This document shows, in pieces, positions 23,083 through 34,769 of a stretch of 64,000 bases of DNA. The notes under the pieces are model-generated. The model saw nothing but the letters and a program-made list of their open reading frames with translations, was not told the origin of the DNA and ran no database searches. The stretch spans positions 7,564,001 to 7,628,000 of the forward strand of contig NW_026262659.1 in assembly GCF_021869535.1 (NCBI RefSeq). The letters are read 5' to 3'. Origin of the DNA: Mytilus californianus (taxonomy: Eukaryota; Mollusca; Bivalvia; Mytilida; Mytilidae). Made by a program: the position numbers and the translations under genes. Each line of letters begins with the position of its first letter. The first letter of the stretch is position 1.

Positions 23083-23329
23083 AAAAGTAAAATAACAAAA
23101 ATACCGAGGTCCGAGGAAAATTCTAAACGGAAAGGGCAAAATCAAAAGCTCAAACACAACAAACGAATGGATAACAACTGTCATATTCCTGACTTGGTAC
23201 AGGTATTTTCTTATGTAGAAAATGGTGGACTAAACCTGGTTGTATAGCTAGCTAAACCTCTCACTTGTATGACAGTCGCATAAAATTTCATTATTTTGAC
23301 AACGATGTGTGAACAAAACAAACAGACAG
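23083..23329 (+). repeat. R1 repeat, short copy nested in LINE
   Basis: Shares AAAAGTAAAATAACAAAAAT, CGAATGGATAACAACTGTCA, TAGCTAGCTAAACCTCTCAC and GTGTGAACAAAACAAACAGA with the other R1 copies, but ends before the CATAATAGG part. LINE sequence (GGTGTCCCTCAGGGATCAG then CCCCTTCTTTTTTT) flanks it with AGGA at both borders, consistent with a short target duplication. Confidence 0.8.
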
Positions 23330-25463
23330 GACCCCTTCTTTTTTTATTTATATAAATGATATAGTGAATGACATTGTTAATGACATGATACTTTTTGTAG
23401 ATGACACCTCTTAATTTGTTGTAGTAGACGATGATCATGCTGTAGCAGCTGCTTCTTTGACTGATGACTTAGATGTTATCTTAAACTGGGCGAAAACATG
23501 AGCTGTTCAATTTAATTGTATTTAATAAAAGGGAAAGGGGGCATCCACCTGTATTTTTTGGGATGAATAGTGGAGACGTTGAGAAAATTATTTTCACTGT
23601 CATCTTGGGATAACATTTCAGTCATCAGCTTCATGGAACACACATATTGATAATGTTCATAAAATAACATGCTCTCGTTTGTCTGTGCTTCCACAATTAA
23701 ATATCTATTAGACAGGAATTCACGTATTCGTATTAATTATGCTTAAATTAGACCTGTATTAGAGTATGGTGATGTTGTTTGGGACAATTGCTCCCAGCAC
23801 GAGTCCGCGCTTCTTGAAAATAGAAGCTGCTAGAATTATTACTGGACTACGGCGTAATTCCTCAAAACAAAAACTTTATATTGAATTAGGATTAGAAACT
23901 CTGGAGAATAGACGAAATAATCATAAGCTTATACTGTTTTATAAAATATTAAATGGGATGACACCTACATACTTTTATGAGCTAGTCCAGTCATATTTTC
24001 CCAGACAAACCCCTTATATTTGAGGAATGAAAATAATACTTTTCACCCCCAAGTCTTTCCATTATCAGACTTTGGAATAGTCTTCCACTATGTATACAAA
24101 AATCACCAAGTTTATGTATATTTAGAGGTGGACTGGACAAGTTTTATAGGACTGAAAAAATATCTAAACCTTTCAATTATGGGCTAAGGAAAATAATATT
24201 AGTCACTGTCAACTCAGAAATAATGGTAGCAACTTAAAATCTCATTTGTTTAATCAGTTCTTATCAGAAAACACTATTTGTGCAAACTGTAATCATCCTA
24301 TTGAGGATAACTAGTTTTTCTTTTTTATTTGCCTTAAGTACAATGATGTAAGACAGATCTTACTTGAATCCATTCACTCAATTGTTGACAATGTTGACGT
24401 AAATATTGACTTATTACTTTTTGGAAACAGATTATTTTCGTATGATATGAATATTGCTATTTTCAAATCTGTTCAGAAATATATCAGTGACACTCACCGT
24501 TTTTGTTGAAATTTTCTTATTTTTTGTTTTTTTTCATTTCTTTCCTTTTTTCTTTCAACATTTACTCTCTTATTCCACTAAGTAAGCTTAGTATCTCTTC
24601 CAAACCTCATATATACTTCTAATGACTTATAAAGGATATTTACATGTATCAAGTTACTTGAATAGATGATGATTAATTGCCTATATGCTTAAATATACTA
24701 TATATTTAGTAATTAACACTGTAAATATATATTTGCTTGTGTATGCTCATAAGTAGCATGCATTTTACACTATATTATTTTATTCTGAATACAGTTGTTA
24801 ATATTTGATTTAAACCTTGTACATGTAATATTGAGAAAGCTTTTGTAGGCTGTGCCTGTTGCTCAATTCGTTTCTTATCTTTATGAATAACATATGTTTA
24901 AAATGAAAAATAACCAAATGTAGACAACATAGATGCTTGGTCACTGTTGTAATATTTGTTAGGTTGAAACGCACAGATGACTTCTAATACATTTGTAAGA
25001 GTTGTCTCCTATACCCCAGGTCTACCTCCTTAAACAGTTCACTTAATAATGAACTTGTGTACTAAGTTTCAAGTAGGTGTGACCACAAACTACCCTAAAC
25101 CAAAACTTGAGCCTGATACAGTGATACAGGATGGACGGAAAGACTAATTGAAAAACGGACCGAAAGATCGAAATAAGCCATGTAGTTTTGAGAGATTTTA
25201 AAGAAGATCATAATACGGTAAATCCTTTACTGTAATGTTTTTAAATGTCTTGTGCAGTTAACACTTTTTTCTGTTATTTATTTAAGATTGATTGATAGTT
25301 GGTTGCTTGACGTCCTGGTCTTGAGCATACTTAATGACAAAAAAATCTGTTGTGTTCATTGAAATTGTTATCTCACTTGAATGACATGTAAACTTAGTAA
25401 GTGACGATAAAGCAACTATTTAAAATTGTGTTTCCTCCCCTCGTAAAGTTTGAACTTATTTAC

Positions 25464-25623
25464 CTCCAAGATCAACTACCATGTATTTCATTCCTGCTTT
25501 AATTGTCTGTGCAAATGCATTTTTATCTTTAGGATCCTGTCTTTCAGTCTTTATATGCTGACAGTAAATAGAAGCTGCTTCAGGCTCTAAAGCAATACTC
25601 AACTGTCCACTTCTAATACCAGC
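25464..25623 (-). CDS. HSPA12-like protein, internal exon (phosphate-2 half)
   Basis: A 160-bp exon between acceptor TTTACAG and donor GGAG/GTAAATA. Reads AGIRSGQLSIALEPEAASIY, CQHIKTERQDPKDK and NAFAQTIKAGMKYMVVDLG(G). ALEPEAA and the start of the DLGGGT phosphate-2 loop are conserved Hsp70/actin-fold ATPase motifs. Phase with the next exon is correct. Confidence 0.9.
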
Positions 25624-26029
25624 CTGTAAATATATAGTTTATAGAGAATAGAAAATTATCTTATATGGATATTCAACAAAAGGCTCCACAGAGCCCGAAT
25701 CTCTCATCTGGTAAACATATAGAAATTTGATATTTAGTTTAAACTTTTTCAAAATAAAATAATATGTTATTTTAGAAACAAACCTCTTTTTGCAGACATA
25801 CAGCTTTTCGGAAGCCTTCCAGTTAAATAAAAAGAGATTGTGGTTTTCTAAATAATAGACAGAGACTAAAAATTGTTATAAACTCCCTTAGTTAGTCATT
25901 CAATTGTTTCCATTATATTTGCATTTTTGCCCATCTTGTATTTCTGATCATTTCTTATTTTCTGTTTATAGTTTCTACTTAAAAACTATTTTATTTATCA
26001 TGATAATAGACAAAAACTGGTACCAATTT

Positions 26030-26442
26030 TTCTGCACCAGTTGCGCATTTCGACAATCAATGTCTCTTTAGTGATACTCGAGGCCAAACTATTTGAAAAA
26101 TCCAAAGCTTATCAAAAAGATGAAAAGCTACAAACCAAAAAGGACAAAAAAGTATAGCCAAAGCCGGACAAGGAATCAGAGCTTTGCATGAGGGAGATAC
26201 ATTCCTTAATTTTAAATAATTTCCAAAATTTTGTAACAGCAAATTTTAATAACACAAAATCCGTATTTTCATGCCAGTATCGAAGTACTGGCTACTGGGC
26301 TGGTGATGCCATCGGGGACTATCAGTCCACTAGCAGAGGCATCGACCCAGTGGAAAAAAACTTATACAAAAGACTTCATTTCAGTGCAGTTACTCCTATT
26401 TGGAGTCATCCAATCATTTTGGTCATATTGACATGTTTGTAA
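26030..26442. repeat. Dispersed bivalve repeat
   Basis: Runs from TTCTGCACCAGTTGCGCATT through TGATACTCGAGGCC, AAAGCCGGACAAGGAATCAG and TACTGGCTACTGGGCTGGTG to CTATCAGTCCACTAGCAGAG and TTTGGAGTCATCC. Its right part matches, in reverse complement, the 17.2-kb repeat. No credible protein. Confidence 0.6.
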
Positions 26443-28278
26443 AATTAAGTTTTTATTGTTGGTCATTTTTACTGTTCATTGTGTATGAGTCTCATAAAAT
26501 TCAGAAGAAGAAAACTTAAAGTGCGGAAACGAAAATAGGACAAACGGAAGGACGGTCAAGGGTAACACTTAATTCCCACTTCGCCTAGCGGCAGGAGCAA
26601 GAAAAATCATTGAAAGGCAAAACTTCTATATGAGTCTATATGAGGAGCCAGACATATTGGGATTTTTGAAATCTTGTATTGCTGTTCACATTTTCTTCTT
26701 ATCTATTACAGCTTTTAAAATAATAGACAAAACTTAATAATTTGTGAAAAAATACTTTTTTAAATGGTATAACTCCTTTAAAACGACGTCAACTAGTTTC
26801 CGTCAAATTGGTATACAGTACAACCTGTGACATTCTCTTATAATTGTTAAACATCTGCCATGTTCAACATCAAATTGTGACCATTTATTGGGGGTCATAA
26901 AACTTGGGCTATTGGCCATTTATTGGGGTCATAAACCATGGGCTGGTGGTCAATCTAATAAGGTTACCTGGAGAGATGCACTGATTTTATCTATTTATTA
27001 GAAGATGGTATGTAAATGACATCCTGCATCAAAACTTTACCTGTACATGTAAATTGTTCTACTAATTTTATAATTCTGTATTGTTATGGGTTGCAAATTA
27101 ATTCCCTTTCTCAAGCAGTGCCAAGTATTTATATTGTAGCAAATTCATTTGAATCTTTTTCATACTGCTTATGACATAGGCAGTAAGGTGTTTTTTATTA
27201 CTTTTATTATTTTCCCCAAGGACTAAGGAGGAAAAGCTACAATTCAGTTTATGATATTTTTTTTCTTTCTGTGATTTACAAAAGACTTATCTAATTCTTT
27301 TTTTTTAAATGTGAAACAACTTGTAAAAAACCCTTAAATTATAATTTATTAAAATATAATAATGATTAAATGATATAGATTAAAACTATATATATTTAGC
27401 AATATGGCTTATTTGAAGTTTTTGTTTGACTGGTTTCATGGTGTTAAAAAAATATAGGTAAACAGAAAGAAAGCCACAAAATAGTTAAGACAAAAAGTCA
27501 AAGATAAGTTATTGATTAGCATTTGAAAACAAATCAGAGAATCCTTGAAATAATATACTTAAAAAAAGAGTTATTGTTCATCATATACATTGTAGTCAAT
27601 TGTTCATTTTCATTATTATTACTAGTAAATGAATAATTTTTAACTTCTTATATGCAAATGGTATGTTTATATGCATCATGAAGCCAGTAATTTAATAAGC
27701 CTGTCTTCTTAATAATAAAATGATCATTATCATTTCTTTTACAATAAATTTTGACTACAAAGTTGTACAATGTATTATTATTCAGGAAAACTGCAAATAT
27801 ATCATTTATTTTAACAAATCTCAAAACAAGAGTTGCGCCTGTAGCATCAAAGAAAAGACTTTAATTTTACAAATGTGTGCCCATCTGGAGCAGATAAGTT
27901 AGTACCGTACTTTTTGTTCAGTAAGGTTTTGTCCAACATTCAGAATATACTAGTATATCATCAACATTTGATAAATCTTCATCAAAAATGCTAATGAAGA
28001 ATTTTCTATATATAGTTAATCTTATGGAAAAAAAAAATTAAAAAACAATTGTCTTGTTTATTGAAATAATTGTAAACTAATCAAATATGACATCTTCAGT
28101 TGCCTAATTTCTGTCAGTTAACAACCAACATTTTCTCCAGGAATAATGAAATACACATCTATAGATTGTGATATTTTTCTGAACTATTATATTAAATCAT
28201 TTTTTGTTCTGTGTATATTTAATTATCCTCACTTCTAATTAACGGTGTTCTGATCCTAAAATAAAATATCAGCTTCGT

Positions 28279-28305
28279 CCCCCCCCCCCCCCCCCCCCCC
28301 CCCCC
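28279..28305. repeat. Poly-C homopolymer, 27 bases
   Basis: An uninterrupted run of 27 C followed by C-rich TTCCCCTTTTGCCCCCC. It lies within an intron, with G-rich sequence on the transcribed (minus) strand. Confidence 0.95.
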
Positions 28306-28589
28306 TTCCCCTTTTGCCCCCCTCCCCTTTTGCCCAATAATTTCCTGATTTTTTAAATTACAATTAAGGATTATCAAATTAGTAGAAATTGGAGACTGTG
28401 CAAGTTTGCCAAAAAATAAAATAAGAAATAATAACAGCAATATATACAGTCATGGCAATATAAGCTATATATAAAAGAAGAGGTCATGAGACAATTTTTT
28501 CTAAAAAAATATTATTTAGCTATATGTTCAACAAGTTTTATTAAATTATTTCATTTTTTTATTTTCTTGTCATTATCACAGTAATTAAA

Positions 28590-29235
28590 TTTGAGACATA
28601 TATAGATATAAGAAGATGTGGTATGAGTGCCAATGAGACAACTCTACATCAAAGTCACAATTTGTAAAAAGTAAACCATTATAGGTCACAGTATGGCCTT
28701 CAATACGGAGCCTTGGCTCACACCGAACAGCATGCTATAAAGGGCCCCAAAACAACTAGTGTAAAACCATTCAAATAGGAAAACCAACGGTCTAATCTAT
28801 ATAAAAAACGGGAAACGAGAAACACTTATAAACCACATCAACAAACGACAACCACTGAACAACAGGTTCCTGACTTAGGACAGGTGCAAACAAATGCAGC
28901 GGGTTTAAACGTTTTAACAGGCGCCCTACTTCATGTATATTTACAATGTACCTGAGACACTTTACCTGCCACTTAAATGCAATCATGATTTCCCTTTACC
29001 CTTGACAAGTTTTTGGTTAATACCTTAAGTCCGAGTCTGATGTTAGAAAAGGTAACAGAAGAAACTAAACAAAATAACACAATGATCAACATAAACTAAC
29101 AAAGGACTACTAGCAGTTACTGACATGCCAGCTCCAGACCTCAATTAAACTTGATTATGTCTTCATCATATGAAAATGAAGCACAATCTCTCCCGTTAGG
29201 GGTTTAGTATCATACCATCATGAATAGATATTTCC
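28590..29235 (-). repeat. Retroelement 3' tail, minus orientation
   Basis: Carries AAGTCCGAGTCTGATGTTAG, CCTGACTTAGGACAGGTGCA, TGCAGCGGGTTTAAACG and AAGATGTGGTATGAGTGCCA. The same marks occur, reversed and diverged, in the 50.5-51.3 kb insertion (ACATCAGACTCGGACTT, CCTGTCCCAAGTCAGG). AATCTCTCCCGTTAGGGGTT near 29187 matches CTAACGGGAAGGATTG near 50754. A short copy lies at about 30035-30085. Confidence 0.7.
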
Positions 29236-29322
29236 AGCATGTATTGGTATTTTATTTTAACATTACCATAGGAGAGTAAACTCAAAGATTAAAAAAATAA
29301 AACATTTCTGCCTAGAACAAAC

Positions 29323-29541
29323 CTTTGTTGCAGCTTCTCTCATAAATTGTTTGGCAGAGTCTTCCCATGTAGCAGGTACTGTTAGAACATAGTGCACATC
29401 ATTTTCCTGGATACCTTTTATTTTATCTGATATACTCTTAAATAAGTGATCCTTCAGGAACTGAATTGCATACTGAAACACCTTCAAAGCTTCCATTTCT
29501 TTATCCAGCTCATCTTTTATCTTTATATCTCTTGTGATTCT
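29323..29541 (-). CDS. HSPA12-like protein, internal exon
   Basis: A 219-bp (73-codon) exon between acceptor TTTTTGCAG and donor AAG/GTTTGT, phase 0 at both ends. Reads RITRDIKIKDELDKEMEALK, VFQYAIQFLKDHLFKSI, IKGIQENDVHYVLTVPATWE and DSAKQFMREAATK. VLTVPATW followed by an acidic/basic helix is a conserved signature of the HSPA12 and Hsp70 ATPase domain. Confidence 0.9.
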
Positions 29542-30360
29542 CTGCAAAAATATTAAAAAAAAATTGTTATAGCAAATGGATTTAGATACATTTGTCACTA
29601 TGCTAGTATTTATTACATACACATATGTAGATATTGGGGATGTTAAGAAGTACTCCAATACTTGAGCATTGCTCGGCAATACAGAGTAACGAATACCAAG
29701 ATGATACTCATCTAATCCGTTTCCTGTAAGGCTACGGTCTCCTTCTCTTTATAAAATTGATTTTCTTGTGAATTCATTTAGTTAAATCAGCTATGTATTG
29801 TGATATATAAATCTGCTAACTATTATTTTGTCCCAAATAATAAGGTAGAGGATGGAATATACATTAGAAAACTACCCATACAGTGTTAAAAGAGTATATT
29901 TATTACTGTGTTCCCATTTTGTGAATATTTTTCAGAGCAAGTACTTGAGTATTGCTCTGTAAAACCAACGGATACTTGATTATTAATTATTCCATGATTT
30001 GACATCATTAGTAAATATTGATTCTATAAATGTATATATAAAAAGAAGATGTGATATGAATGCCAATGAGACAACTCTCCACAAGTGTCTGTTTTCCAAG
30101 GAAGATAACATAAGCAAGAAGTTGTAATAGCAAAGTCCATGTTTCTGTATGATAAATAAAAAGATTCACTAAAACCAGAACGACAAAACATTTAAACAGC
30201 GGTTGCACAGCTGAATTCCGTACAGTTGTTTTAAAGGAGTTGCTGATTAATATTTGTGTATAAGTTTTGTGTAAGTTTATGCAGCAAAACGTACAGCAGA
30301 TGATAAGTACAATGGCAAGCCGTTCTCGTCAAAACTATGTTTAAACCATTTTCGAAAAAT

Positions 30361-30655
30361 TTACACACTGAGAATTAAAAAAAACACACTGAGATTAAAA
30401 AACCTAAAAACACACACTGAGAATAAAAAATTACACACTGAGATTTCATAAAGACGCACTGAGATTACAAAAAAATGGAAAAACACACACTGAGAATTGA
30501 AAATTACACACTGAGAATTGAAAACTACACACTGAGAATTGAAAATTACACAATGAGATTTCAAAAAGACACACTGAGATGAAATAAACTGAAAAACACA
30601 CCCTGAGAATTTGAAATTACACAATGAGAATTTAAAATCACACACTGAGATTTGT
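30361..30655. repeat. ACACACTGAGA minisatellite in intron
   Basis: About 14 copies of (A)CACACTGAGA(A)TT separated by 8-20 A-rich bases. Alternative spacers (AAAATT, CATAAAGACG, GGAAAAACAC) recur in a partly ordered way, so a longer higher-order unit of about 100 bp is likely. The 94-codon minus-strand open frame over it is an artefact of the repeat. Confidence 0.9.
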
Positions 30656-31204
30656 GCGCACTTTTTATGTGCACATATCTAATTAGCATACCTAATCTGA
30701 ATCTATTACAAGCTTAAAACAACTAGGGGACAGAACTCGTTAGTCCTTTAATTTGGCGCTAAATGTTTTATAAATATTAAAAATACAACGATGCATATAT
30801 ACGTAACAAAAATATAAAAGATTACCTTGCGAAATCAAGGTAACAGTTGAAAGACTTTTGAAAAGGGACCATGCTTAAACAGTTTTAAGTTTTAAATACA
30901 TGTACATGATGAATCTTGTAATAAATAGCCAGAGAAATAACTGTTAAACATGTTAAAAACATTGAGATAAAGTTAGAAACATGAAAATAACCACCCTTAA
31001 TGTAGCCGGGGTGTCTAAATGTTCAATGATTGATTTTTCTTAAACTTCTGTTAAAGACTGGGTTAATGTTCTTTCATATTTCAATATGCAAACTTGGGGT
31101 CATACACCTTGTTTTTTCGTTAAAATACATTGAAATTAACGAAATCAGGGTTATTTTATATCGTTTATAGAGGGGAAACTTAGTTTTTCTTTATTTAGGA
31201 AACA

Positions 31205-31485
31205 TTAAGGTGGTACCAAACACCTTGATTTAAATTATTTTGGCTCGTTTAATTTTCATAAAATTTTGACAAAATATTTACTATGACCCTTTGACAAGAA
31301 TATTATAATTTCAAAACACTTGAACCAGACACTTTATCGGAAAAATTTCATTGGACATATAGCAGTTTGACAAACACTTATTTTGATCATTGCGAAGCTT
31401 AATATTTCATTAACAATAGAACGTAATTAAAAGTTCTGCTGATTTTTACAGAGTTATCTCCCTGTAGTGTTATGTACCACCTTAA
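31205..31485. mobile_element. 281-bp MITE (TTAAGGTGGTAC ends)
   Basis: TTAAGGTGGTAC at 31205-31216 is the exact reverse complement of GTACCACCTTAA at 31474-31485. The inside is AT-rich and non-coding. TTAA at both tips could be the target duplication (piggyBac-like) or part of the inverted repeat. Confidence 0.75.
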
Positions 31486-31845
31486 ACGATAGATTTGCTT
31501 TTTATCAATACATGTACTTCTGAAATATCAAATAAAAATAGGGGTCATGGGTCTTTTTTCTTGAAAAATTCCAAAAACAAAATTGTCCCATCAAATTCAG
31601 TATAACTATCTGTCCTTGATTTTAAAAGGATTTATTCTAAGAAGAATTTAATTACACTTTACGACACATAATTTTTTTGATAGTTTAATTACTATATTAA
31701 AGTTTTAGATATTTTTGTTGTATATTGAATGATACTTGGTAAATCAAAAAAGTATTTTTGCAACATGCCCAGAATGGATGCACAGAAAAATACATCCGAT
31801 CTACCTTAAACATATTAAACTACATAAAAAAAACTTGGTACTCAC

Positions 31846-32161
31846 CCTCTGATGGAGAAGCATCTTAAAGCAATGAAAATAATAATAATCCTCATGATCA
31901 CCATCCGATACAAGTTCAGAGTACATATTTTCAGCCTCATATCCAAATGCTACAAATTCTTGACTTTTATTCAGTAAAACAACAGTAGGTGCTTTTAATG
32001 ACAATAGTTTAGATCCAGACCAAATAGCCGAGTATGTCTTAGTTGGTTCCTTTGTATAGTCATCCTTGGAACTAAAAGCATAGCCTGAATATGCTGTACC
32101 GAAGTCTATAGCAGCACACACTCGATATCGAGCATTTGCAGTCGACGATCCACAGCTTTGT
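31846..32161 (-). CDS. HSPA12-like protein, most 5' exon seen
   Basis: From a TTTGATAG acceptor to donor AGG/GTGAGTAC. Reads SCGSSTANARYRVCAAIDFG, TAYSGYAFSSKDDY, TYSAIWSGSKLLSLKAPTVV, LLNKSQEFVAFGYEAE and DYYYFHCFKMLLHQR. AIDFGTAYSGYAF is the phosphate-1 loop of the Hsp70/actin ATPase fold and fixes the gene as HSPA12-like. No in-frame ATG precedes it before an upstream stop, so the initiator Met is in an undetected exon further right. The joined exons give roughly 580 codons, close to the usual size for the family. Confidence 0.88.
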
Positions 32162-33929
32162 CTATCAAATCAACAACAGCACACATTTAGTAAGTTTTGA
32201 TCAAGGATAATATTATACAAAGAAATATTCATACTGGAACCTTTAAGACTTTCAAGCTGAATCAAGTCAAAGTCACTATATGTTAGGGACTGTTGTAAGT
32301 CACTGCAGATCGTTGATATTTAATTTAGATGCATTTTTTTTCTTTCATAAACTAGGACGATTTAGAGTTTTCCTATTGTTGAAGATAGTATGATTATCTC
32401 TATATGTCATCTTTTTATTTTTGTTGTTTGCTTGCTGTTTTCATGATATTTATCCTAAATCTCATCTTAGTAATGTTTATTTTACGGAGTCTGCCATTGT
32501 TATGCAGAAAATAAATAACAAATATACCGAACTCCAAGGAAATTCAAAAAGAAAAGTCCCTTATCAAATAGCAAAATTAAAACCTCAAACACATCACACG
32601 AATGGATAACAACTGTCATATTCCTGACTTGGTACAGGCATTTCCTAATTTAGAAAATGGTGGATTAAATCTGTTTTTATCGCTAGCTTAACCTCTCACT
32701 TGTATGACAGTCGCATAGAATTCTATTATATTGACAACAATATGTGAGCAAAGCAAATAGACATAATAGGTAAAAATGTCAAAAATTGGGGTTCAGCAAT
32801 TGTGTTATAATTTTAAGCACCATAAAAACAAACAACTATGTCAACAAAGAAAAACAAAATGGCATATAGATACTCTATAGACTTAGTAAATAAGCAAAAA
32901 TGAAAGACAAGAATTCAAGAAATGACCATAGCGCAATAAAATAACGGCCGGATGTATGAATACCGAGCCACGCAGATAACTCCTATATCTGGATTAATTT
33001 TTCCAGCAATTTAGCTTTTGTTCGTCAGGTAACTCCTATTTATGCTCCTTATATTTTGTTTTAACTTTTCAGTAACATGTTGACAGCTTTATGTTCCCAT
33101 CTATGATTTGAAACAAAGATTTGTTATATCCTGCAGATTGGTTGCAATATATACGAACATACCTAACCACAAGCTATTAAAAATTATGACGATTACATCC
33201 ATAAACGAAGAAAAAAGTAGATTCTTTTAGTAGAATTCGCTTATAAGTGTTTTGTTCTATCAAAAAACGCAACATTTTCTACATAAAAACATGTGCAGAA
33301 AACAATACCCTATTACTTCTAAGATAAAACTACGCCTGTCATTTCATATAACTAAACCAAGCAATTTACATTCAAGATTTGTATACACAAGAGGGTAGAA
33401 GAGACGTTTATCCTCAAGGATGTAAAATCTCCCGATATGTCGAGCTCTTGTTCGTCGTACTCATACAAATATGTAGTCCAGCTGGTCATGTAGATTCTGG
33501 ATATTTTAACATCGTGAACAACTTCGAGACTTGTTAGCAAAAGGTTCAAATATCAAATTTCATCGCCTCAACTGGAATATTTAAATTTCTGGTAACTAAT
33601 ACATGAAGTTGAGGGCTATGCCGTAAAAGTGGCAAAGGGAGAGACAGAAGAACCAAACATTGACTTGTTATCTGAATTGGTCAAAGCTATCTAGTCATGC
33701 ATTCAGAAGTGCATTAGCTCGAGGTTTTTGGGTGCTTTATCATATTTTCACGACAAATATGTTGTTGTTCAAGCAGACTAAGCCTCGAACAATATTGTTT
33801 TGTGTAAACAAATCTTTATTTGGAATGTTTATAAAAAATAAACTTGGAATTCACTGTTAAACATCTACATTATTTACAAATTAAAGAGGAATAGCTGTTT
33901 TGTCAAGTTATTCGATTTCTAAAAATCTT
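32162..33929. other. Upstream region of HSPA12-like gene
   Basis: Should contain the missing 5' exon and promoter of the HSPA12-like gene, but I could not identify them. An R1 repeat occupies 32.5-32.98 kb. Remaining open frames are short and featureless. Confidence 0.4.
32505..32980 (+). repeat. Dispersed repeat family R1 (long copy)
   Basis: Same series of blocks as 11.07-11.55 kb, from ATACCGAACTCCAAGGAAAT to GAATACCGAGCCACGC, with moderate divergence. Plus orientation, opposite to the HSPA12-like gene. Confidence 0.85.
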
Positions 33930-34565
33930 TCTAAGATTCTAATCACCATTCTTTCTACATTAAAACATTCAATGTGGTATATTCAGAGAGCGATCAGATG
34001 TGGATTCCTAAAATTTGTAAACATCTTCTTCAAATTTTTAATCACATTCTTTACAGTTTTGCAGTAATATCAAAACTTTCGATTTTCTACGCTGTGCACA
34101 AGTTTTCCACATGCTCAATGGAAAAATCGAATACAACGTCTCATTAAATAGAGCCTTTTCTACAAAAAAAGCAAATCGTAGGTGCAAATTACTTACCTAG
34201 CTTATGAAAAATCTTACTTTTTGAAGAACCTATTCTAAATAAATACACCGAACATGATATCATCCAAATGCAGATAACTTTTATTGACCACTTATTTGTT
34301 GAGTTTGGAGCATTTATATTTCATTAGATAATCGGTATTTTAATCGGTCTTACTTGTGCACCTAACTGTCTGACTTGTTTTTGTATTGGTATGAAGCGTA
34401 GTTCATACAAAACCTTATCAAAGACAAACAAATTTTGCAAAATTCTTAAATTTCACTTTCAGATATATTAATGATGTCCTGCTTATCAATAACCCGTATT
34501 TCAGTGAGATATTGCATCTCATATATCCCAGTAAGCTTGAGATTGATTATATTTCCGGCTGAAAA
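33930..34565 (+). pseudogene. Degenerate reverse-transcriptase fragment
   Basis: Frames shift often, but blocks appear in order: IRCGFLKFVNIF, QNFRFSTLCTSFPHAQWKNR, SDLFLYWYEA, FIQNLIKDK, FTFRYINDVLLINNPYFSEI and HLIYPSKLEID. YIND stands where YIDD is expected, so the catalytic Asp pair is damaged. Related to the fragments at 2.7, 10.6 and 61.3 kb and more distantly to the 5.5-6.7 kb relic. Confidence 0.6.
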
Positions 34566-34769
34566 GGTCTGATTCATGTTTTTATCGTTTCCTCAATATT
34601 GACACATATGGAAGATTTCAAACTAGAATCTACAACAAAAGTGATGATTTCAACACTCAAATTGTCAACTTTCCATTTCTCAGCAGTATCATACCCTCTG
34701 CTACATTGCAAGGCGTCACGTATCTCTTTAAATATTTCTGTGTATATGTGTTCAAAAATAAGTTGAAAA

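Larger units (their letters stand above)
22216..24508 (+). pseudogene. LINE reverse transcriptase C-terminal part, interrupted
   Basis: Pieces in order are LLSWIESYLLDRQQKVVLEG (22.22-22.30 kb), YAGVPQGSVLG (from 23.05 kb), FIYINDIVND and LFVDDTS (23.34-23.41 kb), VLEYGDVVWDNCS and ESARIITGLRRNSS-like (23.76-23.86 kb), LYIELGLETLENRRNNHKLI, RLWNSLP-like, and CANCNHPIED near 24.28 kb. GVPQGSVLGP and FVDD are core reverse-transcriptase motifs (FVDD replaces the usual FADD). Multiple stops and two inserted elements show it is dead. Confidence 0.7.
21895..24600 (+). mobile_element. LINE (CR1/Jockey-like) relic with two nested insertions
   Basis: Plus-strand non-LTR retrotransposon remains inside the HSPA12-like intron, antisense to the gene. 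Endonuclease (21.9-22.2 kb), late reverse-transcriptase motifs (22.2-23.5 kb) and the C-terminal region (23.7-24.5 kb) appear in the expected order. The central reverse transcriptase between the endonuclease and the SWIESYLLDRQ block is deleted. Insertions at 22308-23041 and about 23083-23329 interrupt it. Confidence 0.75.
20963..25463 (-). other. Intron of HSPA12-like gene (4.5 kb) filled with mobile elements
   Basis: Bounded by donor GGAG/GTAAATA at 25464/25463 and acceptor TACAG at 20963. Phase matches: the left codon base G joins GT to make Gly in the DLGGGTADIT phosphate-2 motif. It contains an R1 repeat fragment, a GIY-YIG-like retroelement tail and a LINE relic with two nested insertions. 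Confidence 0.8.
25624..29322 (-). other. Intron of HSPA12-like gene (3.7 kb)
   Basis: AT-rich intron with a dispersed repeat (26.03-26.44 kb), a 27-base poly-C tract (28279-28305) and a minus-oriented retroelement tail (28.59-29.23 kb). A short local duplication of GACCATTTATTGGGGGTCAT / GGCCATTTATTGGGGTCATA lies at 26.88-26.93 kb. No independent gene seen. Confidence 0.75.
29542..31845 (-). other. Intron of HSPA12-like gene (2.3 kb)
   Basis: Contains a minisatellite (30361-30655) and a 281-bp MITE (31205-31485), listed separately. Otherwise AT-rich without coding signal. Confidence 0.75.

Noticed and set aside
30361..30655. CRISPR-like look of short repeats with spacers
   Set aside because: Repeats are 11-14 bases, spacers are A-rich and recurring, and the context is a eukaryotic intron.
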